Of a DNA stretch of 6,111 bases, positions 1 through 4,408 are shown one piece after another. The stretch is from Desulfofustis sp964433645 (GTDB lineage Bacteria; Desulfobacterota; Desulfobulbia; Desulfobulbales; Desulfocapsaceae). Below the pieces are notes generated by a model. The model saw nothing but the letters and a program-made list of their open reading frames with translations, had not been told where the DNA came from and ran no database searches. How positions within the stretch are numbered: position 1 is the first letter of the stretch; the number at the start of each line of letters is the position of its first letter. Made by a program: the position numbers and the translations under genes. Location: contig CAYSSK010000145.1 in the NCBI GenBank assembly GCA_964433645.1, positions 1 through 6,111 of the forward strand. The letters are read 5' to 3'.

Positions 1-7
1 TTATCAT

Positions 8-46
8 AAAAATAGTAGCTATTACTATCATTAGACTACTTTTTTT
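8..46 (+). terminator. Possible terminator of an off-window upstream gene
   Basis: AGTAG (14-18) pairs with CTACT (36-40), and flanking A and T runs can extend the stem past one mismatch. A run of seven T (40-46) follows directly. The loop is long (17 nt) but can form a small inner CTA/TAG stem. The A run on the other side means it could also act on the minus strand. The stem is short and AT-rich, so the call is tentative. Confidence 0.35.
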
Positions 47-52
47 CATCCA

Positions 53-81
53 TTGCTGCAAGCCCTATCCAGACTTATCTT
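53..81 (+). promoter_or_regulatory. Weak candidate sigma-70 promoter for the tandem small genes
   Basis: TTGCTG (53-58) and TATCTT (76-81) lie 17 bases apart, which would put the transcription start about 28 bases before the ATG of copy 1. The -35 box matches consensus at only three positions and the -10 at four, so this rests mostly on spacing and location after the putative terminator. Confidence 0.25.
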
Positions 82-115
82 TGAGTCACCATCAACTAAA
101 GAACAGGAGGATGTC

Positions 116-286
116 ATGAAAGGCGGGTATGAATCGATTGTTTGGCTCAAAAACAAAGATGGCAAAGAATATGCTTGCTACACTGATTACATCAACGAAG
201 ATGCGCAGCTCAAGTAGGCGCTGAGCAGCGCGGAGCGGGCACGGTGCCTGGACGTCAACGAGTTGATCGGCACCGAACGCTGGTAA
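116..286 (+). pseudogene. Small conserved protein of unknown function, copy 1, interrupted by in-frame TAG
   Basis: Read through one TAG (215-217), this is a 56-codon gene colinear without gaps with the intact copy at 323-493. About 32 of 55 comparable residues are identical. The start MKGGYES, Cys21, the segment CLDV around Cys44 and the ending GTERW are all kept. The TAG sits at codon 34, where copy 2 has Glu (GAA), so one G-to-T change from GAG explains it. A strong Shine-Dalgarno AGGAGG (105-110) lies five bases before the ATG. As written it gives a 33-residue peptide, MKGGYES...AQLK. The intact remainder up to TAA suggests a recent nonsense mutation or, less likely, suppression of TAG. 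No signal peptide or membrane segment is visible, and I do not recognise the family or know its function. The half before the TAG is about 41% GC and the half after it about 70%. Confidence 0.7.
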
Positions 287-322
287 GTCCATAAACAAAC
301 ACACATCTCAAGGAGAAATGTC

Positions 323-493
323 ATGAAAGGTGGATACGAATCACTCGTCTGGATCAGGGACAAAAACGGTAAAGAGTACGCCTGTTACGCCGACGACCTG
401 AAAGGAAAGATCCGGCCCAAGGAAGATTTGACCGAGGAAGAAAAAGCACAATGCCTCGACGTCAGTGAAATGGTCGGTACTGAACGCTGGTAG
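323..493 (+). CDS. Small conserved protein of unknown function, copy 2 (56 aa)
   Basis: This is the intact tandem partner of the interrupted gene just upstream. It starts MKGGYESLVWIRDK and ends CLDVSEMVGTERW, with two cysteines (Cys21 and Cys44) shared with copy 1. AAGGAG (310-315) lies seven bases before the ATG. The protein is small, soluble and acidic in its middle part (EDLTEEEK), with no signal peptide or membrane helix. Conservation is concentrated at both ends, while residues 23-40 are variable. The many third-position and conservative differences between the copies suggest that both were under protein-level selection. The two genes are 36 bases apart, probably share a transcript, and are followed by a hairpin at 518-563. 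I cannot assign a function. The conserved Trp, Tyr and Cys residues could fit a small binding or adaptor protein, but that is only a guess. Confidence 0.75.
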   Translation: MKGGYESLVWIRDKNGKEYACYADDLKGKIRPKEDLTEEEKAQCLDVSEMVGTERW

Positions 494-517
494 GAATCTT
501 TTCATCGGCAATCCCGT

Positions 518-563
518 TACGTCCCGCTGCGGCTTTAACCGCACCGGGACGTACGCTGTTTTT
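518..563 (+). terminator. Probable terminator after the tandem small genes
   Basis: TACGTCCCG (518-526) pairs with CGGGACGTA (545-553). Inside it, after a C-C mismatch, TGCGG (528-532) pairs with CCGCA (539-543) around a six-base loop. A short T run (559-563) follows after five bases. The stem is strong but the T tract is short and displaced, so termination may be partial. Confidence 0.5.
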
Positions 564-601
564 AACGCTGGTGGTTCGGTTGCAAGCGGCAGGTAATTAC
601 A

Positions 602-637
602 CTTTTTCCTTGTATTCCAGGAAAAAGGGTATAAAGT
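602..637 (+). promoter_or_regulatory. Perfect 9-bp inverted repeat next to a -10-like box, possible operator/promoter of the RRM gene
   Basis: CTTTTTCCT (602-610) and AGGAAAAAG (619-627) are perfect inverted arms around an eight-base spacer. Two bases later is TATAAA (630-635), a good -10-like hexamer; an overlapping alternative is TAAAGT (632-637) with TTGTAT (610-615) 16 bases upstream. Neither has a good -35 box. The layout would suit a dimeric regulator binding over the promoter, or an RNA hairpin in the leader. It lies about 135 bases before the RRM gene, so transcription from here would give a long leader that holds the small ORF at 652-768. Confidence 0.3.
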
Positions 638-651
638 AAAGCGGATTGAGA

Positions 652-768
652 ATGTACCCAAAGAACGGATCACGCATAGCGTCTGTTTCCATCTATCTAG
701 TAGCGCTCCTTTTCCTGTTGCCGATAGAGATACATGCTGATCACAGCCCCCCTGGAGAGGCGGGATGA
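652..768 (+). CDS. Possible 38-aa signal-peptide-like ORF overlapping the RRM gene start
   Basis: ATG at 652 opens a 38-codon frame that ends at TGA 766-768. This overlaps the RRM start ATG (765-767) in the ATGA arrangement typical of translational coupling. The peptide begins MYPKNGSR, continues with a hydrophobic stretch around residues 10-27 (SIYLVALLFLLP), and has a plausible signal-peptidase site after IHA, leaving a short DHSPPGEAG tail. That N-basic, hydrophobic, small-residue order is the layout of a secretory signal or a single-helix membrane peptide. Its own ribosome site is weak (GGA at 644-646). It may be a tiny envelope protein, a leader peptide controlling RRM translation, or chance within a leader. 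No homologue is known to me. Confidence 0.35.
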   Translation: MYPKNGSRIASVSIYLVALLFLLPIEIHADHSPPGEAG

Positions 769-1028
769 AGCTCTTTATCGGCAATCTGCCCTATGACATA
801 AACGAAACGGAACTGCGCGAGCTCTTCAGCGCCCACGGTGAAATCGTCGACTTGAACCTGATCCTCGATCAATTCTCCGGCCGTTCGAAAGGATTCGCCT
901 TTGTCGAGATGTCTTCCCGATCCGGTGGTCAGCAAGCCATGGAAGATCTGAATAAACGGACCTACAAGAATCGTCAACTGGTCTGCAACGAAGCAAAACC
1001 AAAGAAGAAAACTCGGGGACGACGGTAA
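765..1028 (+). CDS. Single-RRM RNA-binding protein
   Basis: This 87-residue protein is one RNA recognition motif plus a basic tail. RNP2 is LFIGNL (residues 3-8) and RNP1 is KGFAFVEM (42-49), with the aromatic residues that stack on bases. The tail PKKKTRGRR (about 79-87) is strongly basic and should add nonspecific RNA contact. Bacterial single-RRM proteins of this size (the Rbp type known from cyanobacteria and also found in deltaproteobacteria) bind single-stranded RNA in the cytoplasm, and some are cold-induced. GGAG (754-757) precedes the ATG by seven bases and supports the start. The gene lies just before a DEAD-box helicase and a cold-shock protein, which supports a role in RNA remodelling. 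Its start overlaps the end of the small ORF at 652-768. RNA targets cannot be read from the sequence. Confidence 0.93.
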   Translation: MKLFIGNLPYDINETELRELFSAHGEIVDLNLILDQFSGRSKGFAFVEMSSRSGGQQAMEDLNKRTYKNRQLVCNEAKPKKKTRGRR

Positions 1029-1278
1029 TGCATCCGGAAACGATGGCCCAGCTGTCCTGCCGGCGCCCCGCACCTCGGCAATTGTTCACCGCACACTATT
1101 AATCAGATAGTCATCCCACAGGCAATCGCTCCTCGCTCGCGGGCCGTGCTCGATCCTGTCACCTCGAAACAGCAATCAATTATTATACAAAAACAACAAC
1201 TATAACGTCTTCTCCGGGCTTACGTCCCGTCGGCAGCAGATAACAATTTTATATCTACCACAGACTATCATTGACGGC

Positions 1279-1318
1279 CTCCGGGCCGCCGCCGGAGTTC
1301 CGGGGCACTTCGTCCCGG
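1279..1318 (+). promoter_or_regulatory. Two adjacent hairpins in the helicase leader
   Basis: CTCCGG (1279-1284) pairs with CCGGAG (1292-1297) around a seven-base loop. CCGGGG (1300-1305) pairs with TCCCGG (1313-1318), including one G-U pair. They sit about 30 bases before the Shine-Dalgarno of the helicase. CCGG-rich segments in the leader could also pair in other combinations, so a switchable structure is possible. No T tract follows, so a terminator is unlikely. Confidence 0.4.
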
Positions 1319-1347
1319 CATTGATTCCGGACTTTTGCATCATCTAC

Positions 1348-1353
1348 AAGGAG
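1348..1353 (+). promoter_or_regulatory. Ribosome binding site fixing the helicase start
   Basis: AAGGAG lies five bases before ATG 1359. An in-frame TTG at 1335 would add eight residues, but it lies upstream of this site and would place the Shine-Dalgarno inside the gene. Confidence 0.8.
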
Positions 1354-1358
1354 TATTC

Positions 1359-2606
1359 ATGAGCTTTACCGAATTTTCGTTTCACCAGCAGCTCCAGGCC
1401 AACCTGGATACCTGCGGCTACCTCTCTCCGACCCCGATCCAGCAGCAGGCTATCGGCCCGGTTCTGGCCGGACGGGATTTGCTCGGCCTGGCCCAGACCG
1501 GCACCGGCAAGACCGCCGCTTTCGTGCTGCCGATCCTGCAGCGGCTGCTCAGCGGTCCGCGCGGTTGTCTGCGCGCCCTGATCATTTCGCCGACCAGGGA
1601 GTTGGCCGAACAGACCCACGATTATATCACCAAGCTGGCCTCTCGCACCAAACTGCGCAGCGCCGTGGTCTACGGCGGCGTCGGCAAACCGGCACAGATC
1701 GCCAGGATCAGAAGCGGTGCCGAGATTATCGTCGCCTGCCCCGGACGCCTGCTCGATCTCGCCCAGGACGGCGTCATCAATTTTTCCAAGGTGCAGACCC
1801 TGGTCCTCGACGAAGCCGATCATATGTTTGACAAGGGTTTTCTGCCGGATATCCGGCGGATCGTCAAACTGCTGCCGAAACAGCGGCAAAATCTGGTCTT
1901 CTCGGCTACCATGCCACCGGAAATCCGCACGCTGGTCGAAGGCTTGCTGACCGATCCGGCAACGGTGCAGGTCGACCATGACAAGACCATCGACACCATC
2001 GACCACGTGTTTCTGCGCGTCGCCCAACACAACAAAATCGTCCTGCTCAGAGACATTCTTCAGCAAGGCAGCGTCTCGACCGCCATCGTTTTCACCCGGA
2101 CCAAACACAAGGCCAAGAGCCTGGCCCAGCAACTGGTCAAGGCCGGACACCTTGCAACCTCGCTGCAGGGCAACCTGTCGCAACAGAAGCGTCAGGAAGC
2201 CCTCAACGGTTTCAAGAACGGCACGTACACCATCCTGGTGGCCACCGATATCGCCGCCCGGGGCATCGATGTCTCGGATATTTCCCATATCATCAACTTC
2301 GATATGCCCGAAACGACGGAAACCTATACCCACCGAACCGGACGGACCGGACGGGCAAAGCGGCACGGCGAAGCACTCAGCTTCATCGCCGAGGACAATG
2401 GCCGTCTGGCATCGGCACTGGAGCGAATGCTCGGCAACAAGCTGGTCTATAGAGATCACAGCCATACCAACCGGACGGCACCGGCCGACAACCAGCCGCA
2501 GGAACCGCGGCAACGCGATCAAAAAGCCGATCGAAACAAACGGCCGCAACGGGGCAAACGTTCATCACAGCGCAACCGTTCACTGTCGTTTGATTTCGGT
2601 GTCTGA
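1359..2606 (+). CDS. rhlE: DEAD-box ATP-dependent RNA helicase, RhlE type
   Basis: This 415-residue protein uses ATP to unwind short RNA duplexes and remodel RNA-protein complexes in the cytoplasm. All DEAD-box motifs are present in order: Q motif around PTPIQ (24-28), motif I AQTGTGKT (45-52), Ia PTRELAEQ (78-85), Ib CPGR (127-130), II DEAD (151-154), III SAT (182-184), IV IVFTRTK (243-249), V ATDIAARGID (295-304) and VI HRTGRTGR (325-332). The first residues MSFTEFSF and the overall layout fit RhlE better than SrmB or DbpA, and no DbpA RNA-binding domain follows. From about 366 the tail is disordered and rich in Arg, Lys, Gln and Asn, ending SFDFGV, as in RhlE proteins that use a basic tail to hold RNA. 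Cys replaces the usual Thr in motif Ib, a minor variation. The symbol rests on similarity of layout; cold-induced helicases such as CsdA are longer. Confidence 0.95.
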   Translation: MSFTEFSFHQQLQANLDTCGYLSPTPIQQQAIGPVLAGRDLLGLAQTGTGKTAAFVLPILQRLLSGPRGCLRALIISPTRELAEQTHDYITKLASRTKLRSAVVYGGVGKPAQIARIRSGAEIIVACPGRLLDLAQDGVINFSKVQTLVLDEADHMFDKGFLPDIRRIVKLLPKQRQNLVFSATMPPEIRTLVEGLLTDPATVQVDHDKTIDTIDHVFLRVAQHNKIVLLRDILQQGSVSTAIVFTRTKHKAKSLAQQLVKAGHLATSLQGNLSQQKRQEALNGFKNGTYTILVATDIAARGIDVSDISHIINFDMPETTETYTHRTGRTGRAKRHGEALSFIAEDNGRLASALERMLGNKLVYRDHSHTNRTAPADNQPQEPRQRDQKADRNKRPQRGKRSSQRNRSLSFDFGV

Positions 2607-2666
2607 CGATACCGGTCGAACAACCGCGACACGATCAGACAACGCAGCATCAAAGCTAGTCACCCC

Positions 2667-2717
2667 GGGTCGATCATCGACCCGATTTATCAAAACGGCC
2701 CACGCACTGACGGGGCC
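2667..2717 (+). promoter_or_regulatory. Two hairpins in the leader of the cold-shock gene
   Basis: GGGTCGA (2667-2673) pairs with TCGACCC (2677-2683) around a tight loop. GGCCC (2697-2701) pairs with GGGCC (2713-2717) just before the Shine-Dalgarno AAGGAG (2725-2730). No T run follows the first, so it is a poor terminator for the helicase gene. Both may be leader structure of csp. I see no convincing promoter between the two genes, so csp may be co-transcribed with the helicase. Confidence 0.35.
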
Positions 2718-2738
2718 ACATTCGAAGGAGCAGTACTC

Positions 2739-2939
2739 ATGGCAAAAGGCACAGTAAAATGGTTTAACGACGCAAAAGGTTTTGGCTTCATCGCTCAGCA
2801 GGACGGTGCCGACGTATTCGTCCATCACAGCGGTATCATGTCCAATGGCTTCAAGTCTCTCGACGAAGGCGCCAGCGTGACCTTTGATGTCGTCGACGGC
2901 CCGAAGGGCCTGGCGGCAACCAACGTCGTTCAGCAATAG
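2739..2939 (+). CDS. Cold-shock protein, CspA family
   Basis: This 66-residue protein is a single cold-shock domain, the usual length of the family. It shows GTVKWFND (4-11), the RNP1 motif KGFGFI (13-18) and the RNP2 motif VFVHH (26-30), followed by GFKSLDEG and VTFDVVDGPKGLAATNV. Such proteins are five-stranded OB folds that bind single-stranded RNA and DNA and act as RNA chaperones, preventing or melting mRNA structure. Trp8, Phe9, Phe15, Phe17, Phe27 and His29 of the binding face are kept; residue 30 is His rather than the Phe of E. coli CspA, a variation seen in many homologues. AAGGAG (2725-2730) lies eight bases before the ATG. Whether this copy is cold-induced or constitutive cannot be decided from the protein. 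It closes the RNA-handling block and is followed by a strong terminator. Confidence 0.96.
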   Translation: MAKGTVKWFNDAKGFGFIAQQDGADVFVHHSGIMSNGFKSLDEGASVTFDVVDGPKGLAATNVVQQ

Positions 2940-2959
2940 CAGCCGCTTTCCTGCAGTTC

Positions 2960-3003
2960 CCGGGGGCGACGCCGTCATCAGGCGTCGCCCCCGGCTTTTC
3001 TTT
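2960..3003 (+). terminator. Strong Rho-independent terminator after csp
   Basis: A perfect 14-bp GC-rich stem (2960-2973 with 2981-2994) has a seven-base loop GTCATCA. It is followed after one base by TTTTCTTT (2996-3003). It ends the transcript of the cold-shock gene and separates the RNA block from the next one. Confidence 0.92.
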
Positions 3004-3049
3004 CACGTTTGCCACCCGGCGCAACGTTCATTTTCTCCGCAGCTCCCCC

Positions 3050-3078
3050 TTGACAGTCCTCTCTTCTGGCGGTCTATT
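3050..3078 (+). promoter_or_regulatory. Candidate sigma-70 promoter for the 104-aa gene and DsrE-family gene
   Basis: A perfect -35 box TTGACA (3050-3055) is followed after 17 bases by TCTATT (3073-3078), which matches the -10 consensus at four positions. Transcription would start near 3085, about 33 bases before the ATG. An AT-rich GATAAA (3082-3087) lies too far from the -35 for normal spacing. The location right after the csp terminator supports a promoter here. Confidence 0.5.
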
Positions 3079-3117
3079 TGTGATAAACTTACACGCAGTT
3101 TCCCGGGAGACCACGAC

Positions 3118-3432
3118 ATGGAAGAGACCACCAGTTCAAAGAAACTCGGGCAGGAAGACGCCCGGACCTTTATCCACAATGAACGCATCGACTATCGGCC
3201 GTTTATCGCCCTGAGCGATATGCACCTGGTTCGAAAAACCGTCCCCCCAACCTACCGGGCACTGCAGGAAACCCTGGTCAAATTGGACGACGAGCTGTGG
3301 CTGGAAATCGACGCGTCGGCCAAGCGTCTTGCCGATCGGCACGGGACCGTCTTCAGCTTCGACGATTATGCCAAAGGTTTGGTCGCCGGTGTCGCGGCGG
3401 TCTGGGAAAAGATCCGGGACACGGTGCTCTAG
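3118..3432 (+). CDS. Conserved-looking protein of unknown function (104 aa)
   Basis: I do not recognise this protein. It starts MEETTSSKKLGQEDAR, and the start is supported by GGGAGA (3105-3110) seven bases before the ATG. A longer reading of the same frame runs back into csp and its terminator and is rejected. It is soluble, slightly acidic, without signal peptide, membrane helix or cysteine. The first ~30 residues look polar and flexible. Residues about 38-104 look mostly helical, with the segments TYRALQETLVKLDDELWLEID, split by RLADRHG, and a final DYAKGLVAGVAAVWEKIRDTVL-like helix. A candidate promoter lies just upstream, and a DsrE-family gene follows after 56 bases, so the two may be co-transcribed. 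A helical partner or regulator of that sulfur-relay-like protein is possible but unproven. Confidence 0.75.
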   Translation: MEETTSSKKLGQEDARTFIHNERIDYRPFIALSDMHLVRKTVPPTYRALQETLVKLDDELWLEIDASAKRLADRHGTVFSFDDYAKGLVAGVAAVWEKIRDTVL

Positions 3433-3488
3433 TCGAGGGCGGGAACACCTGTCTTCAGACAAAAACCACCAGCAGAGGAAGATCGCTC

Positions 3489-3839
3489 ATGGCCAATTTT
3501 CTGTTTATCCTGCGGGACAACGATTTTGAAAAGGCAACGCGGTGCTTTCAGTTCGCCACAATCGCCCACGGCAAAGGTCATCACGTCGACCTGTTTTTCA
3601 TCGACAGCGGTGTCGATTGGGCGATAAAAACCCGCGACGGCAGCAAAAAGACGGACACCGGCGATTGCGTCGACGATTATCTCCCGTATCTGGTCAAGCA
3701 CGAGGTGCAGGTCGGGGTTTGTACGCCATGTGCAAAAAACCGTAACCTCGATGAAGCAACATTTTATGCCAACATGGCGCTGGACGGTGGCCCGCATCTG
3801 ATCGACATGGCCGCCGAAGCGAAAGTTTTCAACTTTTAA
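3489..3839 (+). CDS. DsrE/DsrF-like family protein with CXXC motif
   Basis: This 116-residue protein resembles the DsrE/DsrF/TusD-like family, small cytoplasmic proteins that form oligomers and often carry or transfer sulfur as cysteine persulfide. It begins with the typical beta strand ANFLFILR, then a helix with ATRCFQFATIAHGKGH and a second strand VDLFFIDSGVDWA. Residues about 78-84 hold VCTPCAK, a CXXC pair where the family places its reactive cysteine. It ends AEAKVFNF, like homologues in Geobacter-type bacteria. AGAGGAAG (3474-3481) supports the ATG. It differs from true DsrE of dissimilatory sulfite reductase operons, and no DsrF, DsrH or dsrAB lies nearby. A general role in thiol or persulfide chemistry is inferred. 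It sits between a gene of unknown function and a cupin gene, with short gaps. Confidence 0.8.
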   Translation: MANFLFILRDNDFEKATRCFQFATIAHGKGHHVDLFFIDSGVDWAIKTRDGSKKTDTGDCVDDYLPYLVKHEVQVGVCTPCAKNRNLDEATFYANMALDGGPHLIDMAAEAKVFNF

Positions 3840-3854
3840 GGACGTCCTGAAGAC

Positions 3855-3878
3855 GCCGGCCGACCCTGTCGGACCGGC
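3855..3878 (+). promoter_or_regulatory. Hairpin just before the cupin start codon
   Basis: GCCGG (3855-3859) and CCGAC (3860-3864) pair with GTCGG (3868-3872) and CCGGC (3874-3878), leaving one bulged A and a three-base loop. It ends nine bases before the GTG start and covers where a Shine-Dalgarno should be. No T run follows. It may weaken cupin translation or protect the upstream mRNA end. Confidence 0.4.
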
Positions 3879-3887
3879 GACAAGAGC

Positions 3888-4385
3888 GTGCCCGTGACCG
3901 ACGGCTATACAAAGCAGCACTTCGACTTTGAGGCGCTCCCGTGGCTGACCAATCCACGCCGCCAGTTGGAATTAGAGGGAGTGGCCCTCGGTCTGATCAA
4001 ATTACCGGCTGATCAGGGCTACACCTTCACCCATCAACATCGTCAACAGGAAGAAGTCTATATCGTCGTTGATGGTTGCGGGGAGATTCTGCTCGATGAT
4101 GAGCGATTGCCGCTCTGCCGGGGCGACATCGTTCGCGTCGCTCCGGCAACGAAACGGGCACTGAAGGCCGGGTCAGGCGGTCTGTTCGTCATCTGCGCCG
4201 GGGCAATCCCCGCCGGGTTCCCGAAGCATCCCGATTCGCGCTACCTGATAGACGACGGCATCCCCGATTATGACGATATCCCGCCGTGGTACCAAGGAGT
4301 TCAAACGGTGACGGAGAACAATGCCCGGCTCAAGAGCAGGATGCTCGCAGCCCGCCGCCGACGTGGTGAAAAAAAGAGGAGATAA
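3888..4385 (+). CDS. Single-domain cupin protein, possible metal-binding
   Basis: This protein of about 165 residues has one cupin beta-barrel. Motif 1 reads G-YTFT-HQH-RQQEE (44-56), giving His49, His51 and Glu55 as three metal ligands, followed by Gly63. In motif 2 (GDIVRVAPATKRAL, 79-92) the usual fourth histidine is replaced by Arg90 or a neighbour, a pattern I associate with a cupin subgroup of unassigned activity. Residues 110-140 (GFPKHPDSRYLIDDGIPDYDD) form an acidic extension. The C-terminus is strongly basic (AARRRRGEKKRR), suggesting nucleic-acid or membrane-surface contact. The start is uncertain: GTG 3888 and GTG 3894 are both in frame, and neither has a good ribosome site. It follows the DsrE-family gene by 48 bases, so it may be in the same operon. 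Substrate and reaction are unknown. Confidence 0.8.
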   Translation: MPVTDGYTKQHFDFEALPWLTNPRRQLELEGVALGLIKLPADQGYTFTHQHRQQEEVYIVVDGCGEILLDDERLPLCRGDIVRVAPATKRALKAGSGGLFVICAGAIPAGFPKHPDSRYLIDDGIPDYDDIPPWYQGVQTVTENNARLKSRMLAARRRRGEKKRR

Positions 4386-4408
4386 CCCGTAGCACCTCAG
4401 CGGCGGGC
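4350..4408. repeat. Inverted repeat spanning the convergent gene ends
   Basis: GCCCGCCGC (4350-4358) and GCGGCGGGC (4400-4408) are perfect 9-bp inverted arms. Inside them GGTG (4365-4368) can pair with CACC (4393-4396). The left arm lies in the last codons of the cupin gene and the right arm in the last codons of the opposing oxidoreductase gene. No T tract follows on either strand, so it is not a classic terminator, but both mRNAs would carry a hairpin near the 3' end. Confidence 0.45.

Larger units (their letters stand above)
1029..1358 (+). other. Long intergenic leader before the DEAD-box helicase gene
   Basis: This 330-base gap holds no convincing gene and no good terminator for the RRM gene; only a weak TGCCG/CGGCA stem (about 1052-1074) is seen near its end. 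An AT-rich stretch (1171-1200) has the -10-like TATTAT (1181-1186) with a poor CTGTCA (1156-1161) 19 bases upstream. If transcription starts near there, the helicase mRNA has a leader of about 165 bases. Two GC-rich hairpins (1279-1297 and 1300-1318) lie near its 3' end. Confidence 0.45.

Noticed and set aside
215..217. Pyrrolysine or other suppressed TAG codon
   Set aside because: No methylamine methyltransferase context is present and other genes here end in TAG, so a nonsense mutation is the simpler reading; kept only as an alternative.
341..784. Minus-strand open frame across copy 2 and the RRM leader
   Set aside because: It runs through the hairpin at 518-553 and opposes a conserved gene pair; no domain is recognisable.
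1344..2549. Long minus-strand open frame opposite the helicase gene
   Set aside because: It mirrors the GC-rich helicase codons, lacks any recognisable domain, and the + strand has all DEAD-box motifs in order.
1978..2757. Long + strand open frame in another phase across the helicase end and csp start
   Set aside because: Its translation is rich in Ser, Pro, Arg and Thr without domain signals, as expected of an out-of-frame shadow of a GC-rich gene.
2884..3117. Upstream extension of the 104-aa gene
   Set aside because: It would run through the end of csp and the strong terminator; the ribosome site at 3105-3110 supports ATG 3118.
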